Shown in pieces: positions 1 to 13,863 of a DNA stretch of 64,000 nt. The DNA comes from Epiperipatus broadwayi (taxonomy: Eukaryota; Onychophora; Udeonychophora; Euonychophora; Peripatidae), in the NCBI GenBank assembly GCA_028023455.1, contig JAQFVV010006203.1, positions 11,132,876 through 11,196,875 of the forward strand, read 5' to 3'. The number at the start of each line of letters is the position of its first letter. The first letter of the stretch is position 1. The notes below the pieces were generated by a model. The model saw only the letters and a list, made by a program, of their open reading frames with translations, was not told the DNA's origin and ran no database searches. Position numbers and translations under genes: made by a program.

Positions 1-182
1 AATAAATCTAAACAAAGTGATTATATAAAAAATGAGTTCTTGGTTTTTATGCTGGGTTTAACAAAGATTTTATTGTAAAAATGAGATGAGGGAGAATAAA
101 TCTAAACAAAGTGATTATACAAAAAATGAGTTCTTGCTTTTTATGCTGGGTTTAACAAAGATTTTATTGTAAAAATGAGATG
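1..182. repeat. 94-bp direct tandem duplication
   Basis: The sequence from position 1 recurs from position 95 with only a few substitutions and runs to about 182, so the period is 94 bp. The left copy may continue beyond the window edge. It contains no convincing coding sequence. The period equals that of the satellite at 4.2-5.1 kb, but the sequences are unrelated by eye. Confidence 0.9.
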
Positions 183-1421
183 GTTAGTCAAGAATATGAT
201 AACAACAAGGTGGGAAACAGAGAGAGAAGGTAAGGTGGCAAACAGGTTTCTCTGGGCATAGTACTTCAGAGATTCCTGACTCCAAGAAAGGAAAAGCCGT
301 AGTATATCACATTGCATCACAACAGTAATATTAATCACTGGTCATTTCTTTGTTTAATTTATAGTCCTTTTGCAATGTGATAGATGAATATGTAATAGTT
401 TTTTAAACAGATCTAGGAAGCAAAAGAGTAAAATATTTGTAAATAGGCAACTGCATAGAAAATGTGTTTTTAGTATTTCTTTACAATGTTGAGAAAAAGA
501 AATACCCTGTTCATAAAAGTAATTATCTACTTCCCCCGGTAAAGGTTTTTAATTGATTTTCTTTCTCTTTTTACCTTATAGAAAAGACTTAATGCCAATT
601 TTATATTCAATAATGGCTTACTACATAAAAAATTCATTTCGACCCCATTTTGAACTTTAATCATGAGAGGCACAGAAATCATATAATCTTGATTGATAAT
701 ATTTTTATATAAATAAGTTACTAGAGCAATTATTAAAAGATAGACTTACAAGGAAGATAACTTAGAAATGAAATAAATAATTAAATGAATAAGAAAGTTT
801 TTACATATTTAAAATTAAATCATTTTATTTGAAATGTTAATGTAGTAAGAATTAAGTCCTGAGAATATATATATATATATTGTAACGATATATAAATATG
901 TCGTTACATTAATTTAAAATAAAATCTTAAAGTTCGCAAATAAAAATAAAATCTATTAAAAAAAAAAAAAAAAAAACTAAACGCTAAAATTAAAATGTTT
1001 GTTAAACGTATATATTCGCACAGATTCAAAACTTTAAAAATATTTTTTAAAAAAAAAAACAACAAATAAATAAGTATTTGAACGTACTTTTTTATAAAAA
1101 AAGTACAAGACTTAAAGATAAAATATTTTTGTAAATGGAAATGATTGTTTATTAATTATCCAAAAGCTGTGTAATTAAAAAGTCAGATCAAAATTAGATA
1201 AGGAATAAAGAATTAGCTTGTCCAATATAGAAGCAGCAAATAAAGGCCTGGACCATAACGAAAAAATGAAACAGTGATGTCTTTGTTCATGGAATCCATA
1301 GGAGGACTATAAAAAGAAAAATATTGAGTTCCAGTGAGTTTTTGAACTTAATTTGGGGAGACGAACAACAAGACACACTTGTGGTTCTCTCACACTTATT
1401 TTAAAAAAAAATATGAAAAGA

Positions 1422-1561
1422 CTGTGATACCAGAATGGAACCAGATAATGCCACCTCCAGAACCTTATTTTCCAATGGAGACGTCGCAGGAATTAAAAAA
1501 CAGGAACCTGGACTCTTCTACCGTAAGCTATATTGACATGAACTCTAAATTTAAAAATAAT
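1422..1561 (+). other. Possible isolated exon or coding remnant
   Basis: An open frame here encodes a short peptide with a PPPEPYFP segment, and its base composition is clearly less AT-rich than the surroundings. An AG at 1420-1421 follows a partly pyrimidine-rich tract, and a good donor-like GTAAGC follows ACC near 1520, so a roughly 98-bp exon in one frame is possible. Without splicing the frame runs on to a TAA near 1562. I recognise no protein family. This may be chance; no neighbouring exon was found. Confidence 0.15.
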
Positions 1562-2714
1562 TAAGAACTTTCATTCAAGCTTATGAACTTCTATCTGACT
1601 TTTAAGTTTAAAATCAATTGATAATGTGTAATTTTAAATATGTTTGTGTTTGATAAAAAAATCATTTCCATTTATTATTTTATTTGTATTAATATTTATT
1701 GTTTAAATTTTAAATGAGGGAATTTAAGGTTGGGTATAGACGTTGCATAGATTCGTTAACGGTTGATAATGTTGTGGTTTTCACATTCGATTAGAATATA
1801 TAAGTCAACGATGTCACTGCAAGCATGTTATGATGAATGCTATTGGGTTTTGTGTATTCCCTATGCAATTGACATTATCGATGATTTTGTATTTTGATCG
1901 GTTGTGTTTATTTTGAAATGTTTTTAACCATGGAATCTGTGCAGCTGATCTATACTCGACATTATAAAACAAATTATATAAAATTCATCTGTGCGAACGT
2001 ATTTAAATGTTAAATTTAAGTCGGGTGTGAATGGCTATATAGTTTTGTAAAGTTATATTAAGGGAGGGTAATCTTAGGTTATTCGTTTCGTAGTTGAATT
2101 GGCTCAATGGATTGGATATATTTGTGTAATTAGTAGATGTAATATGAGATCCGCTACAGGCAGGATTGCATATATATGCCACACACCTTCTGTTTGCATA
2201 TGGATGGGTTTGTAAGATGGCAAAGGACCGCAATCCATTCCTATGGAGTTTTATGTTTATTGTTCTACTCACCAACAGATGTAGCATTCCTGTTGGTGGA
2301 GAGACAATGTCTTCTCTAACTCTACTTACTGTTCAGACGTACATTCCTGACAGTATAGTATTTTGTGTTGTCGTATTTTCATGCTACATTGAATACATAA
2401 ATGTATCAGATGGATTGACGCCAGTTTGACTGCGAACTTTTTGGCCTAAGGTTAAATAAGGGATAGAATATTTTCTTTTCAAATACAATCTATATAGTCT
2501 ATTCATACTCGACTCACTAAATAAATATTAAACTCATTATTGAAATCTATTTAAATGTAAAATTAAAGATTAATATAAACATCTAAAATGTTAAACTTAT
2601 TCCTCAAATTAGAATGATTTTATATGTGCGTAAATAAATATTTTTATGTGTTAATTTCTGGCAGTGGCTTTTATTTTTTTTATATTTGAGATATAAAGTT
2701 ATATTTTATAATCT

Positions 2715-2895
2715 CTGCTGTTCCACTGAGCTAGTGACTTGGGCTAATGATTTAAATATTTAAATAAAGTGGAATCTTAACAGCGCATATCTGCCTACTC
2801 TATAAATTTTTCTAGGTTTAAATGCCTAGATGGCGCCCTGTAGAGCAGATATCATAGTTTGCGGTTAGATTCGATCTCCACTTGCATTTTGGATC
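2715..2895. repeat. Weak SINE-like segment (B-box-like on minus strand)
   Basis: The stretch is richer in GC than its surroundings. Near 2868 the minus strand reads GATCGAATCT, close to a pol III B box. A GGCGCC-containing segment near 2833 resembles sequence often seen at SINE tails. No convincing A box or tRNA fold was found, so this is only a candidate. Confidence 0.2.
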
Positions 2896-4194
2896 GTTAT
2901 AATATATATATATATAGAAGAAATATACATCATGTTAATTTCTTATGTGTATGAGTGTATATAGCATTTTAAATCTTTTATTTTATTAATATATGGCGGC
3001 TATAAACATTGGAAAACAATGTTACTGGTTTCTAAAATGAATTTCAGTCAATGAAATTTTTTTTGCTTAAACCGAGCTTAACATAATTCTTTAAATTTTA
3101 CTTATTAAGATATTTCAACTAATTATGCATCATTATTTATGTAAAGCAATGTCCTTTTTATACTTGTCTGAAGCACAAATAATTTTTAAAGTTTCATGTA
3201 ACCCAGAACTAAGGATTTTCACTCTCCATAAATAAATTATCATATGATGGTTCAACTTCCTAATTTTTCTAAAAAAAATTTTGTGACTGAAAGTCTGTTC
3301 AGAAATTATTTAAGTAACATTAAGTGGCAGCTGTAGATATAATAAGCATTATAAGCACCAGAAGAATAATCTCTCAAGATGTTTCATTAAACCCATTTAG
3401 AATCAACCAGAATTTTTTACTTTATCAACTGCAATCATTGAATCAACAGTTCAGATTTGATTTTTTTTGTTATTATTTTGTGAACCTGTAAAACAATACT
3501 AAAGCAATACTAAAAAAAAGAATAATTAATTGTTTACTTGCTATTGTAGTTATATTTAAATAGAAAAAATAGACTTTTGCAAAGAATATAATTAAATAAC
3601 CAATGTTGGACAAAAATCATTCTAGCATCTGTTCAAAAAAAATAGGAGGGAAAATACAACACTCATTAGTTTAATAAATGACCAAGTAATGAAGAGCTAG
3701 TTTCCCTTCTTTGTTTTATTTTGTTGGCAAAAAAATAATTGGATAGTGATTACATGAGCAAATTAACAAAAAAAATGTTGAGCATGATTGAAACCTGAAA
3801 AAACCTTCCTTTTAATTGGATTTTGATCTCAAGTCATGTGTATGAAGAATTAATTTGCTAATCATTAGGTTGTATATTCCTTCTCAAAGAGAAAATGTAG
3901 ACATGTTAAGGAAAAAAAAATAAAACCAAATTAAATAGAAATATATGAAATTTGAATAGAAAATATGTGATAGAAAAAGACCAGAAAATCTATAAAAAAG
4001 AAAAAAGCAGTCAAAAAGCTTGAATTATAACTATAATTGTGGTAGTCATCAATAAAAAAGCTTAGAGAAAACTGATAACTTGTACAATGTTTATATTAAT
4101 ATAAGCAATGTAATAACTACATCTTTAAACTGAATATTTTTATTAATACAAAACTATTTGATCAGTAAAAATGCACCAATCTTCCTCCAGATAG

Positions 4195-5092
4195 ATATGT
4201 GATTTTACAAAAATAGACTGTCATACCATATCCAGAAAGTTGAGTATTTTTCATTATTTACTCATTTTACACATCCAAATCAATAAAGATGTGATTTTAC
4301 AATTATGGACTCTATAGTATCACATCCAGAAAGTTGAGTATTTTTCATTATTTACTCATTTTACACATCCAAATCAATAAAGATGTGATTTTACAATTAT
4401 GGACTCTATAGTATCACATCCAGAAAGTTGAGGATTTTTCATTATTTACTCATTTTACACATCCAAATCAATAAAGATGTGATTTTACAATTATGGACTC
4501 TATAGTATCACATCCAGAAAGTTGAGGATTTTTCATTATTTACTCATTTTACACATCCAAATCAATAAAGATGTGATTTTACAATTATGGACTCTATAGT
4601 ATCACATCCAGAAAGTTGAGGATTTTTCATTATTTACTCATTTTACACATCCAAATCAATAAAGATGTGATTTTACAATTATGGACTCTATAGTATCACA
4701 TCCAGAAAGTTGAGGATTTTTCATTATTTACTCATTTTACACATCCAAATCAATAAAGATGTGATTTTACAATTATGGACTCTATAGTATCACATCCAGA
4801 AAGTTGAGGATTTTTCATTATTTACTCATTTTACACATCCAAATCAATAAAGATGTGATTTTACAATTATGGACTCTATAGTATCACATCCAGAAAGTTG
4901 AGGATTTTTCATTATTTACTCATTTTACACATCCAAATCAATAAAGATGTGATTTTACAATTATGGACTCTATAGTATCACATCCAGAAAGTTGACGATT
5001 TTTCATTATTTACTCATTTTACATATCCAAACCAATAAAGATGTGATTTTACAATTATGGATTCTATAGTATCACATCCAGAAAGTTGAGGA
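4195..5092. repeat. Satellite array, 94-bp unit, about 9.5 copies
   Basis: The junction motif GATGTGATTTTAC recurs at 4288, 4382, 4476, 4570, 4664, 4758, 4852, 4946 and 5040, exactly 94 bp apart. The central copies are nearly identical. The first unit (4195) and the last ones (from about 4990) carry several substitutions, the usual pattern of diverged array edges with a homogenised centre. Each unit carries both GATGTGAT and its near-complement ATCACATC. No ORF spans the array. Confidence 0.97.
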
Positions 5093-8000
5093 ACTTCTGT
5101 ATTGTTAAAATTTTACAGAACAACCTTAACTGAAATGTTTCTAACATCCTTATATTGCTTCAATAGATTGTCCAAGTCTTATTTCCACACAATATATTAG
5201 ATAAAATAGTAGCTCTTTCTCTATATATAGATAACTTAATTGCAGAAGTTATTTTCCTATAACGAAACACTATCTTTTACGGTTTAAATGCAGAAGCAGC
5301 ATATAAATTAGTTTACATTCTCAAGCTGATAATTATCCAAGTAAAAAGTTAATGCTGATTTCTCTTCCTATTTATATTAAATTCTACTTTCCTTTCCTCT
5401 GATTTACAAGTAATTCAATTTTGTGCCATGGAATTAAACATGTTTTGAACTTCATTCATATAGCTCAACACACAAATCATTCATTAGCCTTCTATGTTAG
5501 CTACACCATGTAGCCATCTCTAGCCATCTCTATATACATTGTGCGGTTTGATGTGGTGTGCATTAAATTCACATCCAATATCAAGTATAAGAGCTAGCAT
5601 TAATACTAGCCATAATCAACCTAGTACACTTACTATTGCAATTGTATAAGAAAAAAATAATATTTTAAAAATAAATATATATAAATTTAAGAAGGAGATA
5701 ATAAAACTGAACTTTCATTTTATACTGGAGGAATTGCAGCTCTTATGAATGAACCAGGTTTTGGTTGTATATAATATCAATTTGAAAAATCTTAATTATA
5801 TTGTAATCTATTAGCTATATGTTCCAATTTAAATTCAGTTGTTTATTTTTATCCTTTCTTATTCTGTATCCTTTGTAATATATTTTTATTTTATAAATAG
5901 TGTAGATATAAAAATATTTGCATTTTGTTTGTGTCATTAACACCCCATTCTATTTAAGCAAGATTTTAGTTTTTTTGGATTGACAATTTAAATAAATATT
6001 CCTTGTTTTGACATATCACACAGCAATTTACATTTAGCTGACACATTTGCTATACAATAGAATGGCACAAAGCTGTCTAAATTTGTCATATTTCACGTGA
6101 AATTTTTTTTTCTCGTCTTACAAAATTGACAGATTTTAAATTAAATTACTCATGGCATCTGCATCAAATTAAAATTGTATCATTTTTATTTAATCAACCA
6201 TGTTTTAGTTGTATAAATATAATTCTGAAATCAATGTAATGCTTCTATATATTATCCTAAAATATCTTTTGAATAAAGGAATAAATGTATTACTTATGGT
6301 GGTTAATAACAATATGTAAACAGTACGCATAGATTGGAATATAATTATCATTACTGGAAATAAAATGTCAAACATTACTACTTTGAGCTTTGGGCAGACA
6401 ACTATGAACGACTCTGATAGGGTTTGGATTGCAATGAATTAATTTCAGTTCGTAAGCTGTTAAACTGTTTATTAATCGAGACAATATAAAATTAATGAAC
6501 ATACAAATGTTAATGTCAATCTATAACTTAAAACACAATATAGTTTTAAATATGTGCTAGCAAAACCACAAACATATTTAAAGTTCACTATAATCAACCT
6601 TTTTCCGTGAAAATTTTATTGGCAGTGTTATAATGTAATTATTTTGTGGTGATAAGTACCACATCAAAAGTATTATTGGATGGCAATTGTTGTCGCAGAT
6701 TTGATTTGGCTGGTGCTGAATAAGATATTATTGTTTCTAATTTTTTTAATAATGTAAATTAAATAGCTTTAATTTTAGTTGAAGAGTTTTTCCGATATAT
6801 ATGAAAATCAACATATTGCTCTAAAAATATTTTTTTAACATCTTCACAAAGTCGATGCGTCAGAGTTTTTTTCTTTATGCACATTTAGCTGTTACTGGAT
6901 GCAAAAATTACATAAATTGTACCTGTGATTAATCTAAATTTTATAAACATGAATAACATTAATTCTGAAGCCATTGATTTTTCAAAAAAAAAAAAAAAAG
7001 CTTGTAGAATAAGGTATTTAAAATGTTGCTTTTAAAAACTAAAGATAAAATAATTAATAAGCATTCTCTTTGCTACTAAAAAGAAAGATACTTACATATA
7101 TTTCTTCGCTCTCTTCACCGGGCATTTTTTTGGTTAATTATCCATTTTCAGGAACATCATGTTTTAAACAATACAGCTGTTTTTGTTTTTTTAAAGATGA
7201 TTATTATATTAAATATTCGTTGAATTTTTTTAAAGATAATTATAAAAACATAATAAATTATACAAATCTCCAAATGATTGTAATTAAATAAAAATTAATA
7301 TAACTGTAATAAACAAAATAAAATACATGATGAAAGAATACTTGCTCTGATCATATTTTGAGATTACACTGTCATTATCTCAGTTTGCACATAGTTTTAC
7401 ATCATGCCCATTTAGCACTCACATTTTGTGCAGGCACTATTCTGTAATTTGAAAATACTTCACTGTGTCTTCTTCTCTTACTGGTAGATTTCCAAATTTT
7501 AATTTATTTTTGGCCTAAGGTTAGGAAAAATAATTAACCATCAGCTTGAACGGTGCTATGGTAAACATAAAAATATCACCGTAACTTCTTAAACTGTTTG
7601 TACATTATAAGTATATGTAAAAAAAAAATAACTTATTAAATGTTGTGAATGGCATTTATAAAAAAAAAAATATTATTTTTTAAAGTTAGCATGAATTTAT
7701 ATTCGATTTCTTAATGTTTTTTAAACTTAACAAATAACACATGTTCGATAAAATAATTTTGAGAAAAACAAATAAATAAATACGTTGACGCCCCTGAAAA
7801 TGGATAATTAACCAAAATTTAGTCTACAAAGAGAGCGAAGGAATGATACATAAGTACCAAAAGAAATTGTAATGACATTTATATATCAAAACTGAAATTT
7901 TTTTTGCTGATGTAAAGTATATACATTATAATGTTTATGTCATATGTGTGTTGAATGTTTTTATACTAAATTTCCAAAGTTTTGACTATTTATATATAGG

Positions 8001-8700
8001 TATTCCTCAGAGTTTTAATTATATACTTCCTATAAATTAAACAAATAAATCAAAGGAGTGAGGATATTAAAATGAAATTTATATCATTGCTCCTATAAAC
8101 ATCTCCGTATTTATTCATATTTCTTATACATTACAAATATGCAACTTATTATTATATTAATTTAGCCATATTTGTTTTTTATATATTGTATTTTTTTAAA
8201 TATGAAACCGTTTATTTCTGCCCTACTTTTAATGATAAAATAAAACCAAATAATTATTTTATTTTTAAACAAGATTAGGGATTTTTTAAAAAAAATATTA
8301 TTAAAAATAAAATAGAAACAAACAATTTCATAATAGAAAATTCAAATGTAAATAATATTTATTTTACAAAGCGCAGACGGTATTGAAATTAAACTGAGAG
8401 AGTGCAAACCTCTCAAGCGCTTAGCCAATCAGATCACAAATACTTTCAAATGTGTGAATCCAAATATAGTTAAATTAATAAAAGTAAAAATTTGCATATT
8501 ATAATATATAAGGAATATTAATGTATGTGATGATGTTTATAGGAGTAATGATAAGAACTCTTTTCCTAATGAAATCATTGTTCTGATCTCTTTACTTAAT
8601 TTATAGAATATATATATAATAAAAGCCTGAAAATTATTTATATATAAGGGTAATTCAAAATTTTAGAAATTTAAATTAAAAAGTATTTTTTGATAACATA
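5093..8700. other. AT-rich non-coding stretch, nothing recognised
   Basis: Only short homopolymers and scattered (TA)n tracts are visible. The longest open frames (for example 7070-7291) have the lysine, phenylalanine and isoleucine composition expected of random AT-rich DNA. Confidence 0.6.
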
Positions 8701-9012
8701 GATATATCACATGATCACCATTTCTTATGCTTGCTCTTAACTGTTGTTAAAACAGGCAAAACTCAGTGGTGGCTATGGTTATTAAAGAACCAAAGACACC
8801 AAAATGTATGGGTACTGAACTGAGTTCAGACTATATGACTATATAAGCTCATGAGCTTGGATTGAAAATATTATAGTGTTTTCAATTTAAGTCTCATAGT
8901 TTTGTAGTTAAGTAGAGATAAAAGGTGGCTGCTGGAGGGTTGCATTAGATCCTAAGATCTAGCTGCAGTGCTCTCAGATCCAAGGCTCCTCACTGACGAA
9001 GGCCATATATAT
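8701..9012 (+). repeat. Dispersed short element with hammerhead-like core, copy 1 (3' truncated)
   Basis: This segment aligns by eye over about 300 bp with 62,790-63,120. Shared blocks include ACATGATCACCA near 8709, a central part around 8770-8950, and a GC-richer end with GATCCAAGGCTCCTCACTGA at about 8978-8997 followed by CGAAGGCC. The copy stops inside the CTGACGA-hairpin core, where a (TA)n tract begins at about 9005. No coding capacity. It looks like a non-autonomous element. Confidence 0.8.
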
Positions 9013-9324
9013 ATTTAAAATTGTATTATTGGATTAAAAGAAAATCAATAGTTTGTTATAACAATGAAAAAAACCCAAGCTTATTCAACAAATTATTAAT
9101 TTAAAAAATTTTATTGAGGTTTTGAAAGTTAAGAAAATAAAAAAATATATCTGCTTATATTAAACTTAATATTAAATATTTTCTTTATATAATAAATAAG
9201 TAATATACCTCCCTGTCAAAATCAAAGCCTTTCAAATATTTCATGAAGTATATATTTAAAAAAAAAAAAAACTTTTATAGCAGTAAACAAGACTAGTTAT
9301 TAACTAGTTTAAAATGCTTAGTGC

Positions 9325-9996
9325 TATATTTAATTAAAAAAAAAAACATGATTTGATATCATTGTTCACAATAACTCCAGTTTTAATAATGTTAGAGTGA
9401 AAAGCTTTACATTGATAGAACTAGAAAAACGAAGGAAGTATATAAAACAAAGACAAGTAGTGATTACCTTACTTTTTAAGGAAACAATTTCTATGCATCG
9501 GGCACTCAAGGGGTTTAATAATAAAATTAGCATCTGGCAGGCACATCGCCTGCTGAATCCTGAAAATGCAGCTATGTGTACTCACCTAGGGTGCAGTAAT
9601 CATAGAATTACCACAATATTTAAATCTCTGCTACTGGAGCCCAAACTTTTGGATTATCTGATCAAGGTTAATATGGGCTCCATGCCAACTAATACATTCT
9701 TACACTTCAAGCGGTTTTTAAATAAAATAGATCCAATCTTTCATGCCTGCTCTAGAGGAGAGGAGACCTTTAATTATCTGATAAATATATGTCCAGACTA
9801 TAACAGTATTAGATATGTCATATCTCAACACTGCATTATAGCAGTAGATAAAATCCTGGACATCAGAGGTTGTCTCCCCTCCGGAGACTTTACAGTTATC
9901 AGGTTATCTACCTTCCTGACATACACCTTTTGGTACACAAGATGCAGGACAAAGTTTACACAACCAACACCAGACCCCAATGCTATATTTTTTTGA
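9325..9996 (+). pseudogene. C-terminal remnant of a non-LTR retrotransposon ORF (probable)
   Basis: An open frame of about 200 residues with no proper ATG start (the track-style start would be GTG at 9397) ends at a TGA near 9995. Near residues 118-138 it has a segment reading HACSRGEETF followed by a CPDY block and an arginine. This resembles the zinc-knuckle-like C terminus of many LINE proteins (C, E-T, H, then C-P), with the usual His replaced by Tyr. Upstream RT motifs are absent, so only the 3' part of an element remains. It differs from the RTE family in this window and only loosely resembles the remnant at 54.2 kb. It could instead be a host-derived fragment. Confidence 0.4.
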
Positions 9997-11425
9997 TAAG
10001 CTTAAAGTTCTTCAGAACAAGGACAAGATATTATCCTCTAGATTCTCGTTTACAAATACATGGAACCTGCTAGTATGGCCCAAGGACACTACATGAAAAT
10101 TGGACCTGATATATCCACATTATAGTGTATTGTAAATGAAGTAGTCTATGATGCAACATGCTGGATCCTGCTAGGAGGCAATGATTTCACACCACATGGA
10201 TACCAGTTCTGATACATCAGCATTATAGAGACAACCAGAAAAGGGGTGGAAAATGTGCAGTTAATGGCTCTGCCATACATCTACCAGACCTAGGTCATCC
10301 ACATTACCAAACCAGCCTTGAAAGAAGCCAAATACCAGCAATGATTTTGAGCCAACATTAGCAAAGTGAATTTAGTATTCATCTGTACAAATTTTGTTAT
10401 GTTAATAAATATATTTTTTAAATTAAAAAAAAAAAAGAAATTTCAATATCTAAAAAAATTATTACTTTATTGTTTGTTCATAATTTCTAATTTATCACTG
10501 ACTAAATTTAGAATTACATTTTCACTGATAATTTATTTGTATTCCTCACAAAATTTTCATTCATATCATATATAATGCTTTTTACCTGAAATAATCCATA
10601 GCTTCAGAACTTACAAAAGTAGCAGCATAAGAAATCTTCATTTTTATATTGTACCCCAAAAGTTAAAAAAATTCAAGGCATCTATAAGAAAAAATTTATC
10701 CTAATAAAAGATACAAAATAAATCATTTCCAGAAGGTGGATATGCATTTGTAATCATAGCAATTGGCTTCTTGTCTATCCAAAATTAGAAATTGAAGGCC
10801 ATTATCTGTACTAATGATAAAATGAATCCTCTATTTTATTTATTCTTGTGCACATGAGTGATGCTATCTCATTATATTTATTATCTACAGAGATACAATT
10901 TATTTGCATATAGCATATTTTCTGACTGTAGACTTGAAAATAGTGTGGTGCAAGATGTGGCAAAACTACTGACTCCACAGCATGAGTTCCAAGGCATTGG
11001 AAAAAAATATGGATTTGATTCTTTGCCTGCATATAATTCCATGTGGTAGACATAACCATTGTGTCTATCACCACACACACACACACTATTTGAAATCTCT
11101 CTTTATTGGTTTTAAGAGTTTATATTATCAAATGGTACGATGCCTAGTAAATGCTATATCAACTGGAACTTTTTCATGCACCTGATAATCAGCCTTAAAA
11201 TTTACATTGTACTGGCCTATAATAGTCTAATTTTATAGATGCAGAAAAAATCATTACTTGTTATACAAACAGATATGCTAGTACACATTAAAACTAATGC
11301 AGACATGCTAATAAATTATTAAATCTTTTGGCAGTCATTATGACTATAAAATAAGGTTCCCTTAAACTTGAAACAGAGTTCCAAAATTACCTTGTACAAC
11401 ACATCAATAAATTATACACTTATCA

Positions 11426-11426
<1 letters not shown>
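9997..11426. other. No gene recognised
   Basis: The first 350 bp are less AT-rich than the rest and may be the 3' untranslated part of the LINE remnant to the left. Frames around 10.8-11.2 kb on both strands overlap one another and show no domain. A short (AC)n tract lies near 11,073. Confidence 0.5.
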
Positions 11427-11651
<225 letters not shown>

Positions 11652-13582
11652 CTAAAATGAATATGTACTTATAATATTCAATGTAACATTTATTTTCAGG
11701 ACAAAGACCTTGAAATTGCAGAATTTTTGAAGCATGTTAATCCATTTTACTAACTTTGGGCATTGAAATATTTATGCCTTTGTTTTCTCCATACAATCTA
11801 ATTAATTGAACATAAATTTTTTAAATAAACTTATTCTTAGAAATATTAATAAAAAATTTAAATTTCATCTGATTTTAACATGCCATACACCATTTAAAAA
11901 AGAAAGTTAAACTTCAGAAAGTAGTGGTATTGGCCCCTGTGTGGTTCATTTGGTCTTTCTGCAATTTTAAAATGAAAATAAAGAAGTTTTAATTTCAAAT
12001 GAATGAGTGGTAGTGATGCCAAAATTTATGAAATAGTTAATTAATGCACTAATTAGTTATTTTGAAAAAATATCCAATAAAATAAAGATATTAAAAAGTG
12101 CATATATTGCTTCACAGATTAACCCACAAATGCTACAACCAGTAGGTGATCCTGGGTATAAATTTTCAAAAGACTTAATTTTATATACTTTTTTAATTGA
12201 ACAGGTGTCTGCTTCAGTACCTTTCTATGTATGTCTATTTTATAAAAATCAAATTATTCTGAATTTTGTAAAAATAGTATAAGTTTTATTCACCTTTTTC
12301 TGATTTAGCAGTATCTCATACCACTTGTAGTCTAAGCAGAAATAATTTTTCATCACCTTTTGCAAATTGTCTATTTTTTCTTCTTTTTAAAATAAATATT
12401 GCAATATTTATTGTATCTAATGCTATAATAATGAAAAGCAAATTTATCTCATCATAATAACTACTGTAAGAACAATCAATTATTTTCAATTAAAAGCTAT
12501 TCTAAATAAAAGCAATTTTGTTTTTCCATTTTTGCAATTTTATAATTATATTTTTAAAAAAATTATACAAACATTATAAAACATTTTATAAATAAGCTAA
12601 TAAAAAAAAGGAAATTTGGAAATGAAATTGTATAAAACAAATATTTTGTTTTAGGAACAGTAATATTTATATTATAAAATTGTGATATAATCTATTTGGG
12701 TTAATTGTGTTATTCCATTAAATTTATAAAAGATAGAACAAATGAAATTATATTAGTTAATGCTAGAATGAGAGATAAAGTTGAGAGATATTAGGATAGC
12801 AGAGATCTAATGGAATTTTATGGCATTAAATCAAAGCCATGCAAGACTAGAGAAAACCAAAGGCTTAAACTGTCATTGGTGTAAGAACTATTTAAGCTCC
12901 ATTAATCAAAATTATTTTTTGTTAGTTATTTGTGCAAAAAAAAATTATGGTAGACAATAAGTAAATCAAATTAAAATTGAATGTTAAAATTCTACAGAAT
13001 CAAAACAAAAAAATATCATTTTGTTTATTATAAAATAGATATTTTATTATTTATTCAGGTAATTTAGTTTGAATCTGTAACTATAATATTTAGATAGAGG
13101 AATCTTTAAGTAATAATCATTTGAACAAAATTTAATGTTTCTTTTGTTATATACTTTTGTATGCTGAATACATGCATGCAACCAATATGACTATATTTAT
13201 ATTGTGATGATATGGAATGCTGGAGATAACTGGGATGTAACATAAATGATCAAGAAGTGAGTATTAAATAAATACAGAAATGATTCAGGATTTAGAATCT
13301 GATCATATATAGATAATAATAAGTAATAAATATGGCATTATCAGCAACTGTCAGTAACAATGAAATAAAGTAACAACATCAAGTTAATTAACAGTCAGCC
13401 TTTGTGGCTGGATTTTAAAGAGACATAATGTAAAATTTTAGGTTAATCATCATCTAGCCTAACTTAGAGCATAGTATCATATAATCAATATTTTATTACA
13501 TGGAAGCTCCCAAAAATAATACTAAGAATTCATCATGTATTTGTGAGAATATTAGAATTAATATATATATATATATAATCAG
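11652..13582. other. AT-rich non-coding stretch, nothing recognised
   Basis: No ORF with a recognisable domain and no repeat structure beyond short A/T runs and a (TA)n tract ending near 13,577. Confidence 0.6.
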
Positions 13583-13774
13583 GGGATCCCTTTAGTCATT
13601 CAATTTATCATATGCAACTGATACACAAGACCACATACATGTGATAAAGATAAACGATCTCCAGTATACGTTTTTTGTGCTAAACCAGCACTTAAACAGT
13701 TGGTATCTTTCTCATATGTATGTGGTCATGTGTATCAGTTGTAAAAAATAAAATGAATGACTAAAAGGATCTTT
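13583..13774. mobile_element. Fold-back (MITE-like) element
   Basis: A left arm at about 13,583-13,655 and a right arm at about 13,702-13,774 are inverted repeats of roughly 73 bp. They share, in opposite orientation, blocks such as TTTAGTCATTCA, CAACTGATACACA and GACCACATACAT. A 46-bp spacer with a small GTGCTnnnCCAGCAC hairpin separates them. No protein is encoded. It abuts a (TA)n tract on the left; clear target-site duplications could not be assigned. Confidence 0.8.
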
Positions 13775-13841
13775 GGAGTCTGGGTTCATATCCCCTCTAA
13801 TTACATCTATCTTAAGTATGTATACTATACTTGTACTTAAA

Positions 13842-13863
13842 CATTATATATATATATATATAT
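13842..13863. repeat. (TA)n tract at the 3' end of the RTE copy
   Basis: About 20 bp of TA repeat directly abuts the 3' end of the minus-strand RTE copy. A matching tract flanks its other end at about 16,675. Confidence 0.95.

Larger units (their letters stand above)
183..4194. other. AT-rich non-coding stretch, no gene recognised
   Basis: I see homopolymer runs, short (TA)n tracts (near 868 and 2900) and no ORF with a recognisable domain. Two small sites inside it are listed separately: a possible isolated exon near 1.4 kb and a weak tRNA-like B-box region near 2.7-2.9 kb. Confidence 0.6.

Noticed and set aside
2003-2429. Two overlapping frames on opposite strands
   Set aside because: No domain, no start context and no similarity that I recognise; mutual antisense overlap suggests chance.
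4195-5092. CRISPR-like array
   Set aside because: Units are contiguous 94-bp repeats without unique spacers, in a eukaryotic context.
11069-11087. (AC)n tract as a regulatory Z-DNA site
   Set aside because: Too short and without any nearby gene to support a role.
10811-11185. Cluster of overlapping 63-91 codon frames on both strands
   Set aside because: They overlap each other in several frames with no domain or shared conservation; a locally less AT-rich patch explains them.
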